From Luteimonas sp. 9C (GTDB taxonomy: Bacteria > Pseudomonadota > Gammaproteobacteria > Xanthomonadales > Xanthomonadaceae): a DNA stretch of 64,000 nucleotides. Each line of letters opens with the position of its first letter. Position 1 is the first letter of the stretch. The notes beneath the pieces were generated by a model, which was given only the letters and a program-made list of their open reading frames with translations, was not told where the DNA came from and searched no databases. Both the position numbers and the translations under genes were made by a program. Below, in pieces: positions 1 through 8,319 of this stretch. The DNA is taken from NCBI RefSeq assembly GCF_902506295.1, contig NZ_LR733312.1, forward strand, positions 2,060,089-2,124,088, read 5' to 3'.

Positions 1-592
1 TGCCGATCTCGACCACGCGGTCGCCCGGCCGCAAGGCCAGACGCGTACAGATGCGGTCGAGCTTGCGCGTGGACGCGGTTTCCAGCGTGTCGTCCTCGCG
101 TTCGAACAGCGCGGAGGAATACATCAGGTCCGGCGAGAGGAACAGCGAGAAGAAATCGTTGCCGAGATCGTAGTGCGCGGCGATGTTGCGGCGGCTGCCG
201 TCGCGCGTGTTCCGGCGCAGCGCGTTCCAGCCGCGCATCGCGAGCCCGCCAAGGCGCGCGATGCCGGTTTCCATGCCGTCGAGCAGATCGCGGTTGCGCA
301 CCAGCAGGCGCACCAGGCCGACCAGATCGTCGCAATCCCAGTGTCCCTCCATGTAGGACTCGCCCGCACCGACGCTGCCGTTGGCGGCCACCAGGCGGTA
401 GAACGCGGGATCGTGCACGCGCACGTGCACCGGTCGGATCGTCGCGTCGCCGAAGGTCTCGCTGCCGAGTGCGTCATCGAGCCGCAGCGCGTCGCCTTCC
501 ATCCGGGCGAACTGGGTGACAAGGCGCGCACGCAGAGCCCGCTCGAGCGCGCCGGGCGGGCGCAGCGTCGCATGGGCGGCGATCTGGTTCAT
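1..592 (-). CDS. cfa: Cyclopropane-fatty-acyl-phospholipid synthase (3' part outside window)
   Basis: Predicted to methylate cis double bonds of phospholipid acyl chains with S-adenosylmethionine, at the inner membrane. About 197 residues are readable. They include the family-typical stretch around AHYDLGNDFFSLFLSP and MYSSALFE, and the window edge falls in the SAM-binding glycine motif (RPGDRVVEIG). Start is the ATG at 592: it overlaps the stop of the DUF1365 gene in an ATGA and has an AGGAG about 8 nt upstream. It is the last visible gene of the sigma / anti-sigma / desaturase / FAD-oxidoreductase / DUF1365 series. The C-terminal catalytic half is not visible, so activity cannot be judged. 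Proteins of this fold can also make other modified fatty acids, so cyclopropane formation is the family default, not proven here. Confidence 0.93.
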   Translation of the reverse strand, partial: MNQIAAHATLRPPGALERALRARLVTQFARMEGDALRLDDALGSETFGDATIRPVHVRVHDPAFYRLVAANGSVGAGESYMEGHWDCDDLVGLVRLLVRNRDLLDGMETGIARLGGLAMRGWNALRRNTRDGSRRNIAAHYDLGNDFFSLFLSPDLMYSSALFEREDDTLETASTRKLDRICTRLALRPGDRVVEIG

Positions 593-1404
593 CGGGAAGG
601 CTCCTGTTCGGTCCGCGGCAGACGCGGGTGGTCGTGCACCGGATTGCGCTTGAGCCAGAGACGCAGCGCCTGCCAGTGGATCGCGGCGACGACCTGTGCG
701 GTCATCGCGGGGTAGCGCCACAGCACGCGCGCAAGCGAGCCCGCGTCCAAGGGTCGCCGTTGCAGTGTCATCGTGGCGTCGAATTCGCGCACGTCATCGC
801 GCAGCACGTCCATGTGGATGTGCAGATCCTCCACCGGTGGCGTCAGCCGCCAGCGGTAGCGGTGGTCCATCGCCATGAACGGCGAGACGTGGAAGACCTT
901 GTCGAACGCCCACTGCAGCGCGCGGCCGTGCCGTTCGGCATCCGCGGCCGGCAGCACGTAGGCATGGCGCTCCTTCCACGGCGTATTGGTGATCTCGGCG
1001 ACGATGCAGTCGAGCGTCGTGCCATCGGCGCGATAGCAGTAGTAAAAGCTCACCGGGTTGAACACGAATCCGAAGTAGCGCAGATGCGTGAGCAGCCGGA
1101 TCGGGCCGTCGGGCCTGCGTCCCAGTGCGGCTTCGACGCGCAGGCGCACGGCCTCGGCGAGCGGCACGTCGGTCGGGCCGAGGTAATCGGCGCGGCGGAA
1201 CCGGGCCAGTGCCGGGCGTCGGGTCGACCACAGCCAGCGGCCCTCGAACACGCGATCGAGCTCGTCGAGATCGAGCCACAGCTGCGCGACGCGGTAGGAA
1301 AATGCGTGCGGCACCGGGTGGTAACGGCGATGGCGCACCACGCCTTCGTAGACCGCGCTGTGCAGCCCCGGGGCCGGCGTCGCGCGAATGCCGTCGCCGC
1401 TCAT
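589..1404 (-). CDS. DUF1365 domain-containing protein
   Basis: Protein of 271 residues of the DUF1365 (COG3496) family, biochemical function unknown. Recognisable family features are an N-terminal SAVYEGVVRHRRYHPVPHAF segment, a central FGFVFNPVSFYYCY motif and a PWKERHAYVLP motif. DUF1365 genes are usually found between a COG2907 FAD oxidoreductase and a cyclopropane-synthase-like gene, exactly as here. In Rhodobacter a DUF1365 protein is encoded with a cyclopropane-synthase homologue in the RpoE/ChrR singlet-oxygen regulon (from memory). The start at 1404 overlaps the stop of the FAD gene (ATGA), and its stop overlaps the cfa start in the same way, so the three are almost certainly translationally coupled. 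A role in modifying membrane fatty acids is inferred from context only. Confidence 0.9.
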   Translation of the reverse strand: MSGDGIRATPAPGLHSAVYEGVVRHRRYHPVPHAFSYRVAQLWLDLDELDRVFEGRWLWSTRRPALARFRRADYLGPTDVPLAEAVRLRVEAALGRRPDGPIRLLTHLRYFGFVFNPVSFYYCYRADGTTLDCIVAEITNTPWKERHAYVLPAADAERHGRALQWAFDKVFHVSPFMAMDHRYRWRLTPPVEDLHIHMDVLRDDVREFDATMTLQRRPLDAGSLARVLWRYPAMTAQVVAAIHWQALRLWLKRNPVHDHPRLPRTEQEPSR

Positions 1405-2702
1405 GCGACGGCGCTCACGGGCCGCGGCGCCGCCGGTTCGCGGGCTGCGTCGGCCAGTGGTCCGACTCCGAACGCACGCGCGACCTGGGCCGCGCTGCGG
1501 ATGCCGTCTTCGTGGAATCCCCAGCCCCAGTACGCACCGGCGTACCAGGTCCGGCGCGTGCCCTGGATCTCCTCGCGGCGGCCCTGCGCAGCCACCATCG
1601 CCGCGTCGTAGACCGGGTGCGCATAACGCATGCGCGCAAGCACGCGCGCCGGATCGATCGCACCGCTGCGGTTGAGCGTGACCACCAGCGGCTCGGGCGC
1701 ATCGAGGCCTTGCAGCTGGTGCATGCAGTAGCTCACCGTGCACGCCGCACCGGGCGTGGCGGGAATGTGCGCGTTCCACGCCGCCCAGGCCTTGCGGTTG
1801 CGCGGCAGCAGACGTGCATCGGTGTGCAGCACCGTCTCGTTGTGCTGGTAGCGGATCGCGCCAAGGATGTCGCGCTCGGCGGCATCGGCATCGTCGAGCA
1901 GGGCGAGTGCCTGGTCGCTGTGGCAGGCCAGCACGACCTGGTCGAAACGCTCGCTGCCGGCGGCGGACGTCACGAGCACGCCCTCGGCATCGCGGCGGAC
2001 CGCATCGACGGGACAGCCGACGCGCTCGGTCACCGACCAGCGGGCGCGCAGCGCATCGATGTAGCGCGACGACCCGCCGCGCACCACACGCCACTCCGGC
2101 CGGCCGCTGAGCTGCAGCATGTGGTGGTTGGCCATGAACTGCACGAGATAGCGCGCCGGAAACTCGAGGATGCCGGTGCTCGGCGACGACCACAGCGCCG
2201 AGGCCATCGGCACCAGATGCAGATCACGGAACGCGGCGCCGTAGCGATTGGCCTGCAGGTATTCGCCGAGTGTCGGGCCGGCATCGTCACTGTCGAGCAG
2301 TGCCGGCGCCTCGCGATAGAACCGTCGCAGGTCGCGCAGCATGCCCCAGAAGCGCGGCGACGCCAGGTTGCGCCGCTGGCAGAACAGGGTGTCGAGCGTG
2401 GTCGCGTTGTACTCCAGCCCGTCCGCTTCGTTGTGCACCGAGAAACTCATCGTCGTCGGCTGCGAGGCGACGTCCAGCGATTCGAACAGCCCGCTCAGCA
2501 GCGGATAGTGCGCCGGATTGAAGACGATGAAGCCCGTGTCGACCGCGAACCGCTGACCGCCCACCTGCACGTCGTGCGTGTGGGTATGGCCGCCAAGCCG
2601 CGTGTCGGCCTCGAACAGCGTCACCGCATGACGCTGCGACAGCCACCACGCGGTGGACAGACCGGCAATGCCGGACCCGACGACGGCGATGCGCTGCGTC
2701 AT
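1401..2702 (-). CDS. NAD(P)/FAD-dependent oxidoreductase, COG2907 type
   Basis: Flavoprotein of 433 residues related to amine oxidases and phytoene desaturases. The N-terminal dinucleotide-binding motif VGSGIAGLSTAWWL is at residues about 8-21, followed by an acidic residue at the end of beta-2 (LFEAD) and GGHTHTH. FIVFNPAHYPLL and NEADGLEYN are typical of the COG2907 branch. Start ATG at 2702 overlaps the desaturase stop (ATGA); the stop overlaps the DUF1365 start. In this neighbourhood it probably oxidises or desaturates a membrane acyl chain before or after the cyclopropane-synthase-like step; the true substrate is not visible from sequence. No N-terminal signal peptide, so it should act at the cytoplasmic side. 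Confidence 0.92.
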   Translation of the reverse strand: MTQRIAVVGSGIAGLSTAWWLSQRHAVTLFEADTRLGGHTHTHDVQVGGQRFAVDTGFIVFNPAHYPLLSGLFESLDVASQPTTMSFSVHNEADGLEYNATTLDTLFCQRRNLASPRFWGMLRDLRRFYREAPALLDSDDAGPTLGEYLQANRYGAAFRDLHLVPMASALWSSPSTGILEFPARYLVQFMANHHMLQLSGRPEWRVVRGGSSRYIDALRARWSVTERVGCPVDAVRRDAEGVLVTSAAGSERFDQVVLACHSDQALALLDDADAAERDILGAIRYQHNETVLHTDARLLPRNRKAWAAWNAHIPATPGAACTVSYCMHQLQGLDAPEPLVVTLNRSGAIDPARVLARMRYAHPVYDAAMVAAQGRREEIQGTRRTWYAGAYWGWGFHEDGIRSAAQVARAFGVGPLADAAREPAAPRPVSAVA

Positions 2703-3652
2703 GCGCGCGCCTTGTCGTGCACCCAGGCAGGCACCGGCTTGAGATCACGCACCAGGCCGACCCACGACATCAGTTTGAGGCCGTACCAGGTCAGATCGAT
2801 CTCCCACCAGCGGAACCCCTGGCGCACGGTGCCCGGGAAGAAGTGATGGTTGTTGTGCCAGCCTTCGCCGAAGGTCAGCAGCGCCAGCCAGACGTTGTTG
2901 CGGCTGTCGTCGCCGGTGTCGAAGCGCTGGCTGCCGAAGCGGTGGGACAACGAATTGATCGTCACCGTCGCGTGGAACAGCGCCGTGGTGGAGATGAAGA
3001 AGCCCCAGACCAGCATCTGCCCGCCACTGGTGCCCAGGCCCGGCGCCACGCGTTCGAGCAGCGCGCCCAGGCCGTACAGCGCGACCGCGAGCAGCACCGG
3101 TACCAGCGTGTCGAAGCGGTCGAGCCAGCGCAGCTCCGGGAACTTCGCCAGGTCCGGAATGCGCGACCAGTCGGTGCGGAAGCCTTCGCGGGTCAGGAAC
3201 CAGCCCATGTGGCTCCACCAGAAGCCGTGGACGCGCGGCGAATGCGGATCCAGTGCGGTCTCGGTATGCCGATGGTGATTGCGGTGATGCGCGGCCCACC
3301 ACAGCGGACCACGCTGCACGCACGACGCACCGATCAGCGCGAACACGAACTGCACCACGCGCGAGGTGCGGAACGTGCGATGCGAAAAGTAACGGTGGTA
3401 GAAACCCGTCAACGCGAACATCCGGATCGCGTACAGCGCCACCGCCACGATCACCGCGATGGGCGACACGCCGACCCAGAACGCCAGCAGGCAGGCGAGA
3501 TGCATCGCCACGAACGGCGTCGCGCGCAGCCAGTCGATCCGGTCGTCGCCTTCGCGCACGTCGTTGGCTTGCGCGCCGGTATCGAACCAGCGGCCCAGAC
3601 TTGCGCGCAACGTGCGGGTGCCGGTCGCGCTGCGGCCGGGATCGCTCGACAT
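2699..3652 (-). CDS. Acyl-CoA / fatty acid desaturase (di-iron, membrane)
   Basis: Membrane di-iron desaturase of 317 residues, stearoyl-CoA delta-9 type. All three histidine boxes are present: HRYFSHR, HHRNHH and HNNHH (in WHNNHHFFPG). Hydrophobic segments flank them (FVAMHLACLLAFWVGVSPIA and following). The start at 3652 (MSSDPGRS) is chosen because an AGGAG lies 7 nt upstream and upstream in-frame residues look non-coding. A 136-nt gap separates it from the anti-sigma gene and holds an ECF-like promoter candidate, so it may head a separately transcribed lipid operon. Its product would supply the cis double bond that cfa and the FAD oxidoreductase could then use. Confidence 0.93.
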   Translation of the reverse strand: MSSDPGRSATGTRTLRASLGRWFDTGAQANDVREGDDRIDWLRATPFVAMHLACLLAFWVGVSPIAVIVAVALYAIRMFALTGFYHRYFSHRTFRTSRVVQFVFALIGASCVQRGPLWWAAHHRNHHRHTETALDPHSPRVHGFWWSHMGWFLTREGFRTDWSRIPDLAKFPELRWLDRFDTLVPVLLAVALYGLGALLERVAPGLGTSGGQMLVWGFFISTTALFHATVTINSLSHRFGSQRFDTGDDSRNNVWLALLTFGEGWHNNHHFFPGTVRQGFRWWEIDLTWYGLKLMSWVGLVRDLKPVPAWVHDKARA

Positions 3653-3682
3653 TGAAAGACTCCTGCGGATGTGGCTTACGGG

Positions 3683-3709
3683 AAATACGCGCAGGCGCGT
3701 GGAACGGAT
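3683..3709 (-). promoter_or_regulatory. Candidate ECF-type promoter before the desaturase
   Basis: Read on the minus strand: a -35-like ATCCG (3705-3709), a 15-nt spacer, then CGTATTT (3683-3689). A similar ATCCG / CGAAC pair with a 16-nt spacer lies before the sigma gene. This fits a self-activating ECF sigma factor that also drives the lipid operon, but two degenerate sites in GC-rich DNA are weak evidence. Confidence 0.3.
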
Positions 3710-3788
3710 GCACGCCGCATCCCTGCGTTCACGCGCGCACGTGGCGCGCCGCGATGTCCGGCGGCCTGCGCCGCCGGTTGGGGATCGC

Positions 3789-4586
3789 TTAGATGCGCAA
3801 GGCGCCGCTGGCGACGACGGGACCCGTGGGGGCGTTCCCTGGCGAGCCACCCGGCGGCTCCAGCGACACCGCCAGCGTGGCGCCCGTGACCAGCGCAGCC
3901 TGCAGCGCGGCGGGCACTTCGACCGCATGCGTCCGGTCGTGCGGCAACAGACCGAGCGAGGTCGGCGCGCCGCCCTCGGGGATCAGCCACAACTCGGCCA
4001 CGCGCCCTGCCGCATCGACATCGGCGGGCACCGGCACGACCAGCACCCGGCCCTGCCCGGCATCCACCGACGCCAGCCACGCCGGCGAGCCGTCTTCATG
4101 CGCGAGCGTGGTGACCGGCAGCGCATCGATGGCGGGTGCAGGTGCAGGCGCGGGCACCGGCGCAGGCGTCGGCGCGACCACCACCGGCGACGCGCGCTCG
4201 TCGTCGACAGGCATGCGGCCGGCCAGCACCGCGACGATCGCGACCACGGCCGCCAACGCCGTGGCGCCGCGCCAGAAACCGGTGCTGTGCCACAGACCCT
4301 CGGGCCGTGCCGCCACCGGCGTCCAGCCCAGGGCGGTGCGGATCCGCGGCCAGACGTGCGCGGGCACATCGGCTGCCGGAAACTCGGCGAACCACGGCGC
4401 AAGCCGCACGTCCCATTCGGCCACCAGACGCGCGAAGCCCGGATCCCGGGCGATGCGCGCTTCGGCCGACGCGCGCGCCGGCGCGTCGAGCACACCGAGC
4501 ACGTACTCGCCGGCGAGCAGATCCGCCCGCGGCGGCTCGGGACCACCGTTGTCGTCGATGTCGAAGTCGAGGTCGCGCACGTTCAT
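3789..4586 (-). CDS. Anti-sigma factor, RskA-like, single membrane segment
   Basis: Anti-sigma factor of 265 residues, predicted to bind and inhibit the upstream ECF sigma factor. Layout: N-terminal cytoplasmic region with an anti-sigma-type LLAGEYVLGVLDAPAR motif at about 25-40, one transmembrane helix (ATALAAVVAIVAVLAG) at about residues 109-124, a Pro/Ala linker, and a C-terminal RskA-type extracytoplasmic domain with the AELWLIPEGGAPTSLG signature. I chose ATG 4586 (MNVRDLDF), which makes ATGA with the sigma stop, over an in-frame GTG at 4598. No zinc-binding HxxxCxxC motif is seen, so direct redox sensing by a ZAS domain is unlikely; release probably involves regulated proteolysis, as in other RskA proteins (family knowledge). 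Confidence 0.9.
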   Translation of the reverse strand: MNVRDLDFDIDDNGGPEPPRADLLAGEYVLGVLDAPARASAEARIARDPGFARLVAEWDVRLAPWFAEFPAADVPAHVWPRIRTALGWTPVAARPEGLWHSTGFWRGATALAAVVAIVAVLAGRMPVDDERASPVVVAPTPAPVPAPAPAPAIDALPVTTLAHEDGSPAWLASVDAGQGRVLVVPVPADVDAAGRVAELWLIPEGGAPTSLGLLPHDRTHAVEVPAALQAALVTGATLAVSLEPPGGSPGNAPTGPVVASGALRI

Positions 4587-5152
4587 GGCTCCAGGCACGT
4601 CCGCAGCTGCAGCAGGCCACGGCGGATCCAGCTCTTGACCGAACCCAGCGGCGAGCCCACGCGCTGCGCGAGTTCTTCGTAGGTGGCACCGTCGAAGAAC
4701 GCAGCACGGATCAGTCGGCGACGGCGCGGCTCCAGGGTGTCGAAACAGGTGTCCAGGCGCGCGCGGTCACCCGCGCGTTCACTCGACTCCAGCGGCGTGT
4801 CGCCGTCGTCGGGCATCGCCTCGATGAGTTCGACCGGCGCGAGCTGGTGCTGCGGGCGCGCGCGCAACCGGTCGATCGCGGTATTGCGGGCGATCGTCGC
4901 CAGCCAGGTCGCTGCCGCGGCGCGCGCGGGATCGAACTGCGCGGCCTTGCGCCAGATGCGCACATAGACATCCTGCAGCGCGTCTTCGGCTTCGCCGCGG
5001 TCGTGCAGCACCCGGATGCAGATGCCGAGCAGCCGCGAAGCGCTGGCGCGGTACAGCGATTCGAACGCGCGCTGGTCGCCTTCGGCCACCTGGCCCAGCC
5101 AGTGATCCAGGCCCGGCTGTTGCGCTGTGGCGATCGCATCGTGCTGTGGCAT
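4583..5152 (-). CDS. RNA polymerase ECF-family sigma factor
   Basis: Group IV sigma factor of 189 residues. Region 2 covers about residues 25-95, with DALQDVYVRIWRKAAQFD and TWLATIARNTAIDRLR (core binding and -10 recognition). Region 4 covers about 130-185 and has a helix-turn-helix at ATYEELAQRVGSPLGSVKSW (-35 recognition). Start ATG at 5152 gives a normal family length. The 3' end overlaps the anti-sigma gene (ATGA), the standard sigma/anti-sigma pairing. Inferred targets are its own operon and the desaturase-to-cfa genes downstream, since similar candidate promoter elements lie before both. Pairing with a RskA-like partner suggests the SigK/RskA branch, while the lipid genes recall RpoE/ChrR regulons; which branch is right needs phylogeny. 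Confidence 0.94.
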   Translation of the reverse strand: MPQHDAIATAQQPGLDHWLGQVAEGDQRAFESLYRASASRLLGICIRVLHDRGEAEDALQDVYVRIWRKAAQFDPARAAAATWLATIARNTAIDRLRARPQHQLAPVELIEAMPDDGDTPLESSERAGDRARLDTCFDTLEPRRRRLIRAAFFDGATYEELAQRVGSPLGSVKSWIRRGLLQLRTCLEP

Positions 5153-5205
5153 CCGGCGCACGCATCCCGAGAAATGATGGACCGCCATCCTCACAGCGGC
5201 CCGCC

Positions 5206-5231
5206 GTTCGCGCAAGCGCGGTCGTGCGGAT
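5206..5231 (-). promoter_or_regulatory. Candidate ECF-type promoter before the sigma gene
   Basis: On the minus strand: ATCCG (5227-5231), 16-nt spacer, CGAAC (5206-5210), about 54 nt before the sigma start. It resembles the element at 3683-3709. Degenerate and short, so only suggestive of autoregulation. Confidence 0.25.
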
Positions 5232-5265
5232 CGCCGGCGGCGGCCAGTGCGGGGGGCGGCGGACG

Positions 5266-6051
5266 TCAGGTGGCGCATCGGCCTGTCAACGGTTCGGCCA
5301 GCGCGGCGGCGACTTCGGTCGCCGCGACGCGGCTCGGTGGCTGGACGGGAAACACGATCCGCACCTCGCGCGGTTTGCCGCGCGCATCGCGCACCGTGCC
5401 GGGACCCGCGAACTCGCGCAGCCGCCGGTCCTCGAGCCCGTATTGCAGCTCGATGGGGGCGACCGCGAAGCCGAACCAGCGATCCACCGACATCCGCAAC
5501 CGGCGTACGCCGCCGGCGTCGTCCACTTTTTCCACGCGCACCGGCATGAACGTGAGACGTTCGGGCAGCAGGAACGACAGCCGCTGCGGCGATTCGCCCA
5601 GCGCCGACCAGCGTGCGCGCACGGCGGCGTCGAAGCCGGCATCGATCACCGCGCCCTCGGTCGCAGGCAGTGCCGCGGTGCGCGGCGCGGCATCGCCGCG
5701 CTGGACGAAGATTTCGCGCGCGCCGCCCTGGGTGCGCACGCCTTCGCGGTAGCCGCTGCGCGCATCGATGAAGGCGAAGTCCGGCTGCGCGGCGACGCCC
5801 TGGGTGCGCACCACCTTGCGCGCGAACGCCGCGCCGTCCGGGCACCGGTACAGCACGACGCGGCGCGCGGCATCGCCGTCGTGATCCTGGTAATGCACTT
5901 CCCGATACAGCAACCGACCGTCATCGCGCGCCAGTGCGCGTGCTTCCTCCCGCTCGGCCGCCACCAGCGGCGATGCCACCAGCAGGCATGCGGCCAGCGC
6001 AGCGCATCGCACGCGCGGACGGACGGCAGCTTCGACGACGGACAGTGGCAT
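5266..6051 (-). CDS. Hypothetical secreted protein
   Basis: Protein of 261 residues that I cannot assign to a named family. It begins with a signal peptide (hydrophobic [18 protein letters not shown] at about residues 15-32, with an Ala-x-Ala type cleavage site), so it is probably periplasmic. The mature part is rich in short beta-like segments ([43 protein letters not shown]) and contains one Cys pair candidate (C69 and the C-terminal Cys). The start at 6051 has a GGGAG Shine-Dalgarno 6 nt upstream that lies in the 3' arm of an 8-bp hairpin (6059-6080). It sits between glpQ and the sigma operon on the same strand; no functional link is evident. Confidence 0.8.
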   Translation of the reverse strand: MPLSVVEAAVRPRVRCAALAACLLVASPLVAAEREEARALARDDGRLLYREVHYQDHDGDAARRVVLYRCPDGAAFARKVVRTQGVAAQPDFAFIDARSGYREGVRTQGGAREIFVQRGDAAPRTAALPATEGAVIDAGFDAAVRARWSALGESPQRLSFLLPERLTFMPVRVEKVDDAGGVRRLRMSVDRWFGFAVAPIELQYGLEDRRLREFAGPGTVRDARGKPREVRIVFPVQPPSRVAATEVAAALAEPLTGRCAT

Positions 6052-6058
6052 GGGCGGC

Positions 6059-6080
6059 TCCCGTGATGAGGTTCACGGGA
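6059..6080 (-). promoter_or_regulatory. Hairpin occluding the Shine-Dalgarno of the 6051 gene
   Basis: Perfect 8-bp inverted repeat (6059-6066 with 6073-6080, 6-nt loop) ending 7 nt before the ATG at 6051. In the minus-strand RNA the 3' arm contains most of the GGGAG ribosome-binding site. It could limit translation, or simply act as a spacer hairpin after glpQ. There is no T-tract, so it is not a typical terminator. Confidence 0.4.
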
Positions 6081-6116
6081 CGTACGCCGGCATTGCGGGG
6101 CGCGGATGCAGTCGGT

Positions 6117-7193
6117 TCAGCGCGCGTCCACCGCGCGGCGCGCGAGTGCGGGATCGTCGGCGAACAGACCATCGACGCCCGCATCGAGGAACGCCCGCAT
6201 CTCGGCGATGGCGCCGGCCTCGTTGCGCGCATCGGGACCGCCGTGACGCAATCCGAGCGGCAGATAGCGATTTTCGGGACGGAAGGTGTAGGGCATGACC
6301 TGCAGGCCGGCGGCGTGCGCATCGGCCACCAGCGTGGTCGCCTCGAACCGGCCATCGGCGATCTGCGACTTGTGCGGTCCCAGCAGCGCTGCGTACGTCG
6401 CGATCGCACGCAGGCCGTCCGGGGTCAGCATGTCGCGGTCGCGCAGATCGCTGCGAGCGGCGTCGCCATCCGCCGGACGCGCGCGCGGATCGCCGATCAG
6501 CTGGAGCAGGCGCAGGTCGGGCAGCACCGGCGCGGCGATGTCGCGCAGCGTGCGCAGGCTGGTCGATTCGAACGACTGCACGACCAGCGGCACGCGCGTG
6601 GCGATGTCGTGTTCCGCGAGCACGTCGATCAGCGCCTGTTCCATCGGCAGGCCGATCGCGCGGAAGTGCGTGGGGTGCTTGAGTTCCGGGATCAGGCCGA
6701 CCTGACGGCCCGACGTGCGCACCAGATCGTCGAGCAGCGCCAGGATCTCGTGCAGCGTGGACACCGGGAACCGGCGGTCGTGCGCATCGCCGCGCAGGGC
6801 CGGCATCGGTTCACGGGCACGCAGCGTCTTCAGCTCGGACAGGGTGAAGTCCTCGGTGAACCAGCCGGTGATGGCGCGCCCGTCGATGGGCTGCGTGCGC
6901 TGTCGTGCCGCAAACTGAGGATGCAGCGCGACATCGGTGGTGCCGCCGAGCTCGTTCTCGTGACGCGCGACCAGCACGCCGTCGCGGGTCATCACCAGAT
7001 CCGGCTCGATGAAATCGGCGCCGTCCTCGACCGCGCGGCGATACGCCGGCAGCGTGTGCTCGGGCCTGTGCGCGCTCGCGCCGCGATGCGCGATCACCCG
7101 CGGCGCTCCGGCAGCGGGCGGGGCAGCGGAGGCGGCGTGCTCGGGCAAGGTCATGGCGGCGGTGGCGATCAGCAGCGGCAGCAGGCAGCGCAA
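6117..7193 (-). CDS. glpQ: Periplasmic glycerophosphodiester phosphodiesterase
   Basis: Hydrolyses glycerophosphodiesters to glycerol 3-phosphate and an alcohol. Diagnostic GDPD residues: [19 protein letters not shown] (catalytic His/Arg and Glu), [18 protein letters not shown] (metal-binding Glu/Asp and second His), a Glu in GLIPELKHP, and the C-terminal DGLFADDP. The organisation matches periplasmic GlpQ (358 residues here, the same size class as the enterobacterial enzyme). An ATG at 7154 would leave no leader; the TTG at 7193 adds [20 protein letters not shown], a convincing signal peptide, so I prefer it although no clear Shine-Dalgarno precedes it. It is divergent from queD with about 110 nt between them. 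Confidence 0.88.
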   Translation of the reverse strand: MRCLLPLLIATAAMTLPEHAASAAPPAAGAPRVIAHRGASAHRPEHTLPAYRRAVEDGADFIEPDLVMTRDGVLVARHENELGGTTDVALHPQFAARQRTQPIDGRAITGWFTEDFTLSELKTLRAREPMPALRGDAHDRRFPVSTLHEILALLDDLVRTSGRQVGLIPELKHPTHFRAIGLPMEQALIDVLAEHDIATRVPLVVQSFESTSLRTLRDIAAPVLPDLRLLQLIGDPRARPADGDAARSDLRDRDMLTPDGLRAIATYAALLGPHKSQIADGRFEATTLVADAHAAGLQVMPYTFRPENRYLPLGLRHGGPDARNEAGAIAEMRAFLDAGVDGLFADDPALARRAVDAR

Positions 7194-7301
7194 CGGACAG
7201 CGGAGCGGGTGCCGGGCAGACAGGACCCGGCGATCGTGGCGTCTGCGCAGGTCGGCACCGCGACGATTGCCGCGCGAGCGGCCACGCCCGAGAATGCGCG
7301 C

Positions 7302-7658
7302 ATGGACATCTTCAAGGTTTTCACCCTCGAGGCCGCGCATCGGCTGCCGAACGTGCCGCCGGGCCACAAGTGCGCGCGCCTGCATGGCCATTCGTTCCAG
7401 GTCGAGGTGCACGTGTCCGGCGAACCGGGGCCGGAGACCGGCTGGATCATGGACTTCGGCGATCTGAAGGCCGCGTTCGCACCGCTCTATGCCCAGCTCG
7501 ACCACCACTATCTCAATGACATTCCCGGCCTCGAGAACCCGACAAGCGAGCGTCTGGCGATCTGGATCTGGGAACGCCTCAAGCCCGGCCTGCCGGCGCT
7601 GAGCGCCATCGTGATCCGCGAGACCTGCACGTCCGGATGTCGCTATACCGGCCCCTGA
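7302..7658 (+). CDS. queD: 6-carboxytetrahydropterin synthase
   Basis: Converts 7,8-dihydroneopterin triphosphate to 6-carboxy-5,6,7,8-tetrahydropterin, the second step of queuosine (preQ0) synthesis. 118 residues, normal for QueD. Visible motifs: zinc ligands in AAHRL and LHGHSF, the catalytic Cys in the KCARLHGHS segment, the DFGDLK motif, LDHHYLN, and the C-terminal ETCTSGCRY that binds the pterin. Start ATG at 7302 ([15 protein letters not shown]) matches the family N-terminus. It appears as a single-gene unit on the plus strand; other que genes are not in the window. Confidence 0.94.
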   Translation: MDIFKVFTLEAAHRLPNVPPGHKCARLHGHSFQVEVHVSGEPGPETGWIMDFGDLKAAFAPLYAQLDHHYLNDIPGLENPTSERLAIWIWERLKPGLPALSAIVIRETCTSGCRYTGP

Positions 7659-7742
7659 GCAGGCCGGCACGGGCACTGGAAACGGTTCCAAGCCACTGAT
7701 TCGCTTACGGAACTGAATGCACGACGACCGCTTGTCGGAAGT

Positions 7743-7771
7743 TTGTTGCAACGCAGCATGGTTGCGATATG
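7743..7771 (+). promoter_or_regulatory. Candidate sigma-70 promoter of the phasin gene
   Basis: TTGTTG (7743-7748), 17-nt spacer, GATATG (7766-7771), about 49 nt upstream of the phasin ATG. The -35 is reasonable and the -10 weak; spacing is ideal. Confidence 0.3.
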
Positions 7772-7819
7772 CTGCACCGCACAAACCCGGCAGATCGCCG
7801 GCTCACGCAGGTAACCGCC

Positions 7820-8221
7820 ATGTCCTACCAGTTCAACGAGCAGTTCACCGCCGCGTCGCGCCAGTTCGCCGATGCAGCCGCCCAGTTCAACCGCCTGGCG
7901 CTCGAGAACGCCGAGACCCTGTTCGGTCTCCACCTCTCGACCCTCAACGACAACACCAATGCCACGTTCGCCTTCGTCAACGAAGCGATCGACGTGCGCG
8001 ACATGGATGGCCTCAAGGCCCTGTGGCCGAAGGGCGCGCAGGTTGCACGCGAGAACGTCGAGCGTCTCGTCAGCGCCGGCCAGGAAACCCTGGGCCGCAC
8101 GGTGAAGACGCACGAAGCCATCGCCGGCCTCGCCAAGGCGCAGGTCGAATCGGCCACCGCCGACGTCCGCGCCGAGGCCGAGAAGGTTGCCAAGGCCGCC
8201 GCGAAGACCGCGAAGCGCTGA
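7820..8221 (+). CDS. Phasin family protein
   Basis: Small helical protein of 133 residues related to phasins, which coat polyhydroxyalkanoate granules in producers. The N-terminal half (MSYQFNEQFTAASRQFADAA, QFNRLALENAETLFGLHLST) is typical of the phasin_2 domain. The C-terminal third is an Ala/Lys/Glu-rich amphipathic helix (EAEKVAKAAAKTAKR), probably a coiled-coil or surface-binding tail. I use the ATG at 7820; an upstream in-frame ATG would add an atypical Arg-rich leader. It has its own upstream promoter candidate and a strong terminator 67 nt downstream, so it is monocistronic. Xanthomonads often carry phasin genes away from pha synthase genes, so granule binding is not certain. Confidence 0.9.
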   Translation: MSYQFNEQFTAASRQFADAAAQFNRLALENAETLFGLHLSTLNDNTNATFAFVNEAIDVRDMDGLKALWPKGAQVARENVERLVSAGQETLGRTVKTHEAIAGLAKAQVESATADVRAEAEKVAKAAAKTAKR

Positions 8222-8287
8222 ACCGCGCTGCGGCGCTCCGGCGCCGCCACCTGAACTCCGGGCGATCCCTCCCTCGCCCGTAGCCGA

Positions 8288-8319
8288 CCCGGCAGCCCCC
8301 ACGCTGCCGGGTTTTTTTT
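8288..8319 (+). terminator. Rho-independent terminator after the phasin gene
   Basis: Nine-bp perfect stem CCCGGCAGC / GCTGCCGGG (8288-8296 with 8303-8311), 6-nt loop, followed by eight T residues (8312-8319). The T-tract reaches the TAA of the convergent DUF3037 gene. Confidence 0.9.
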
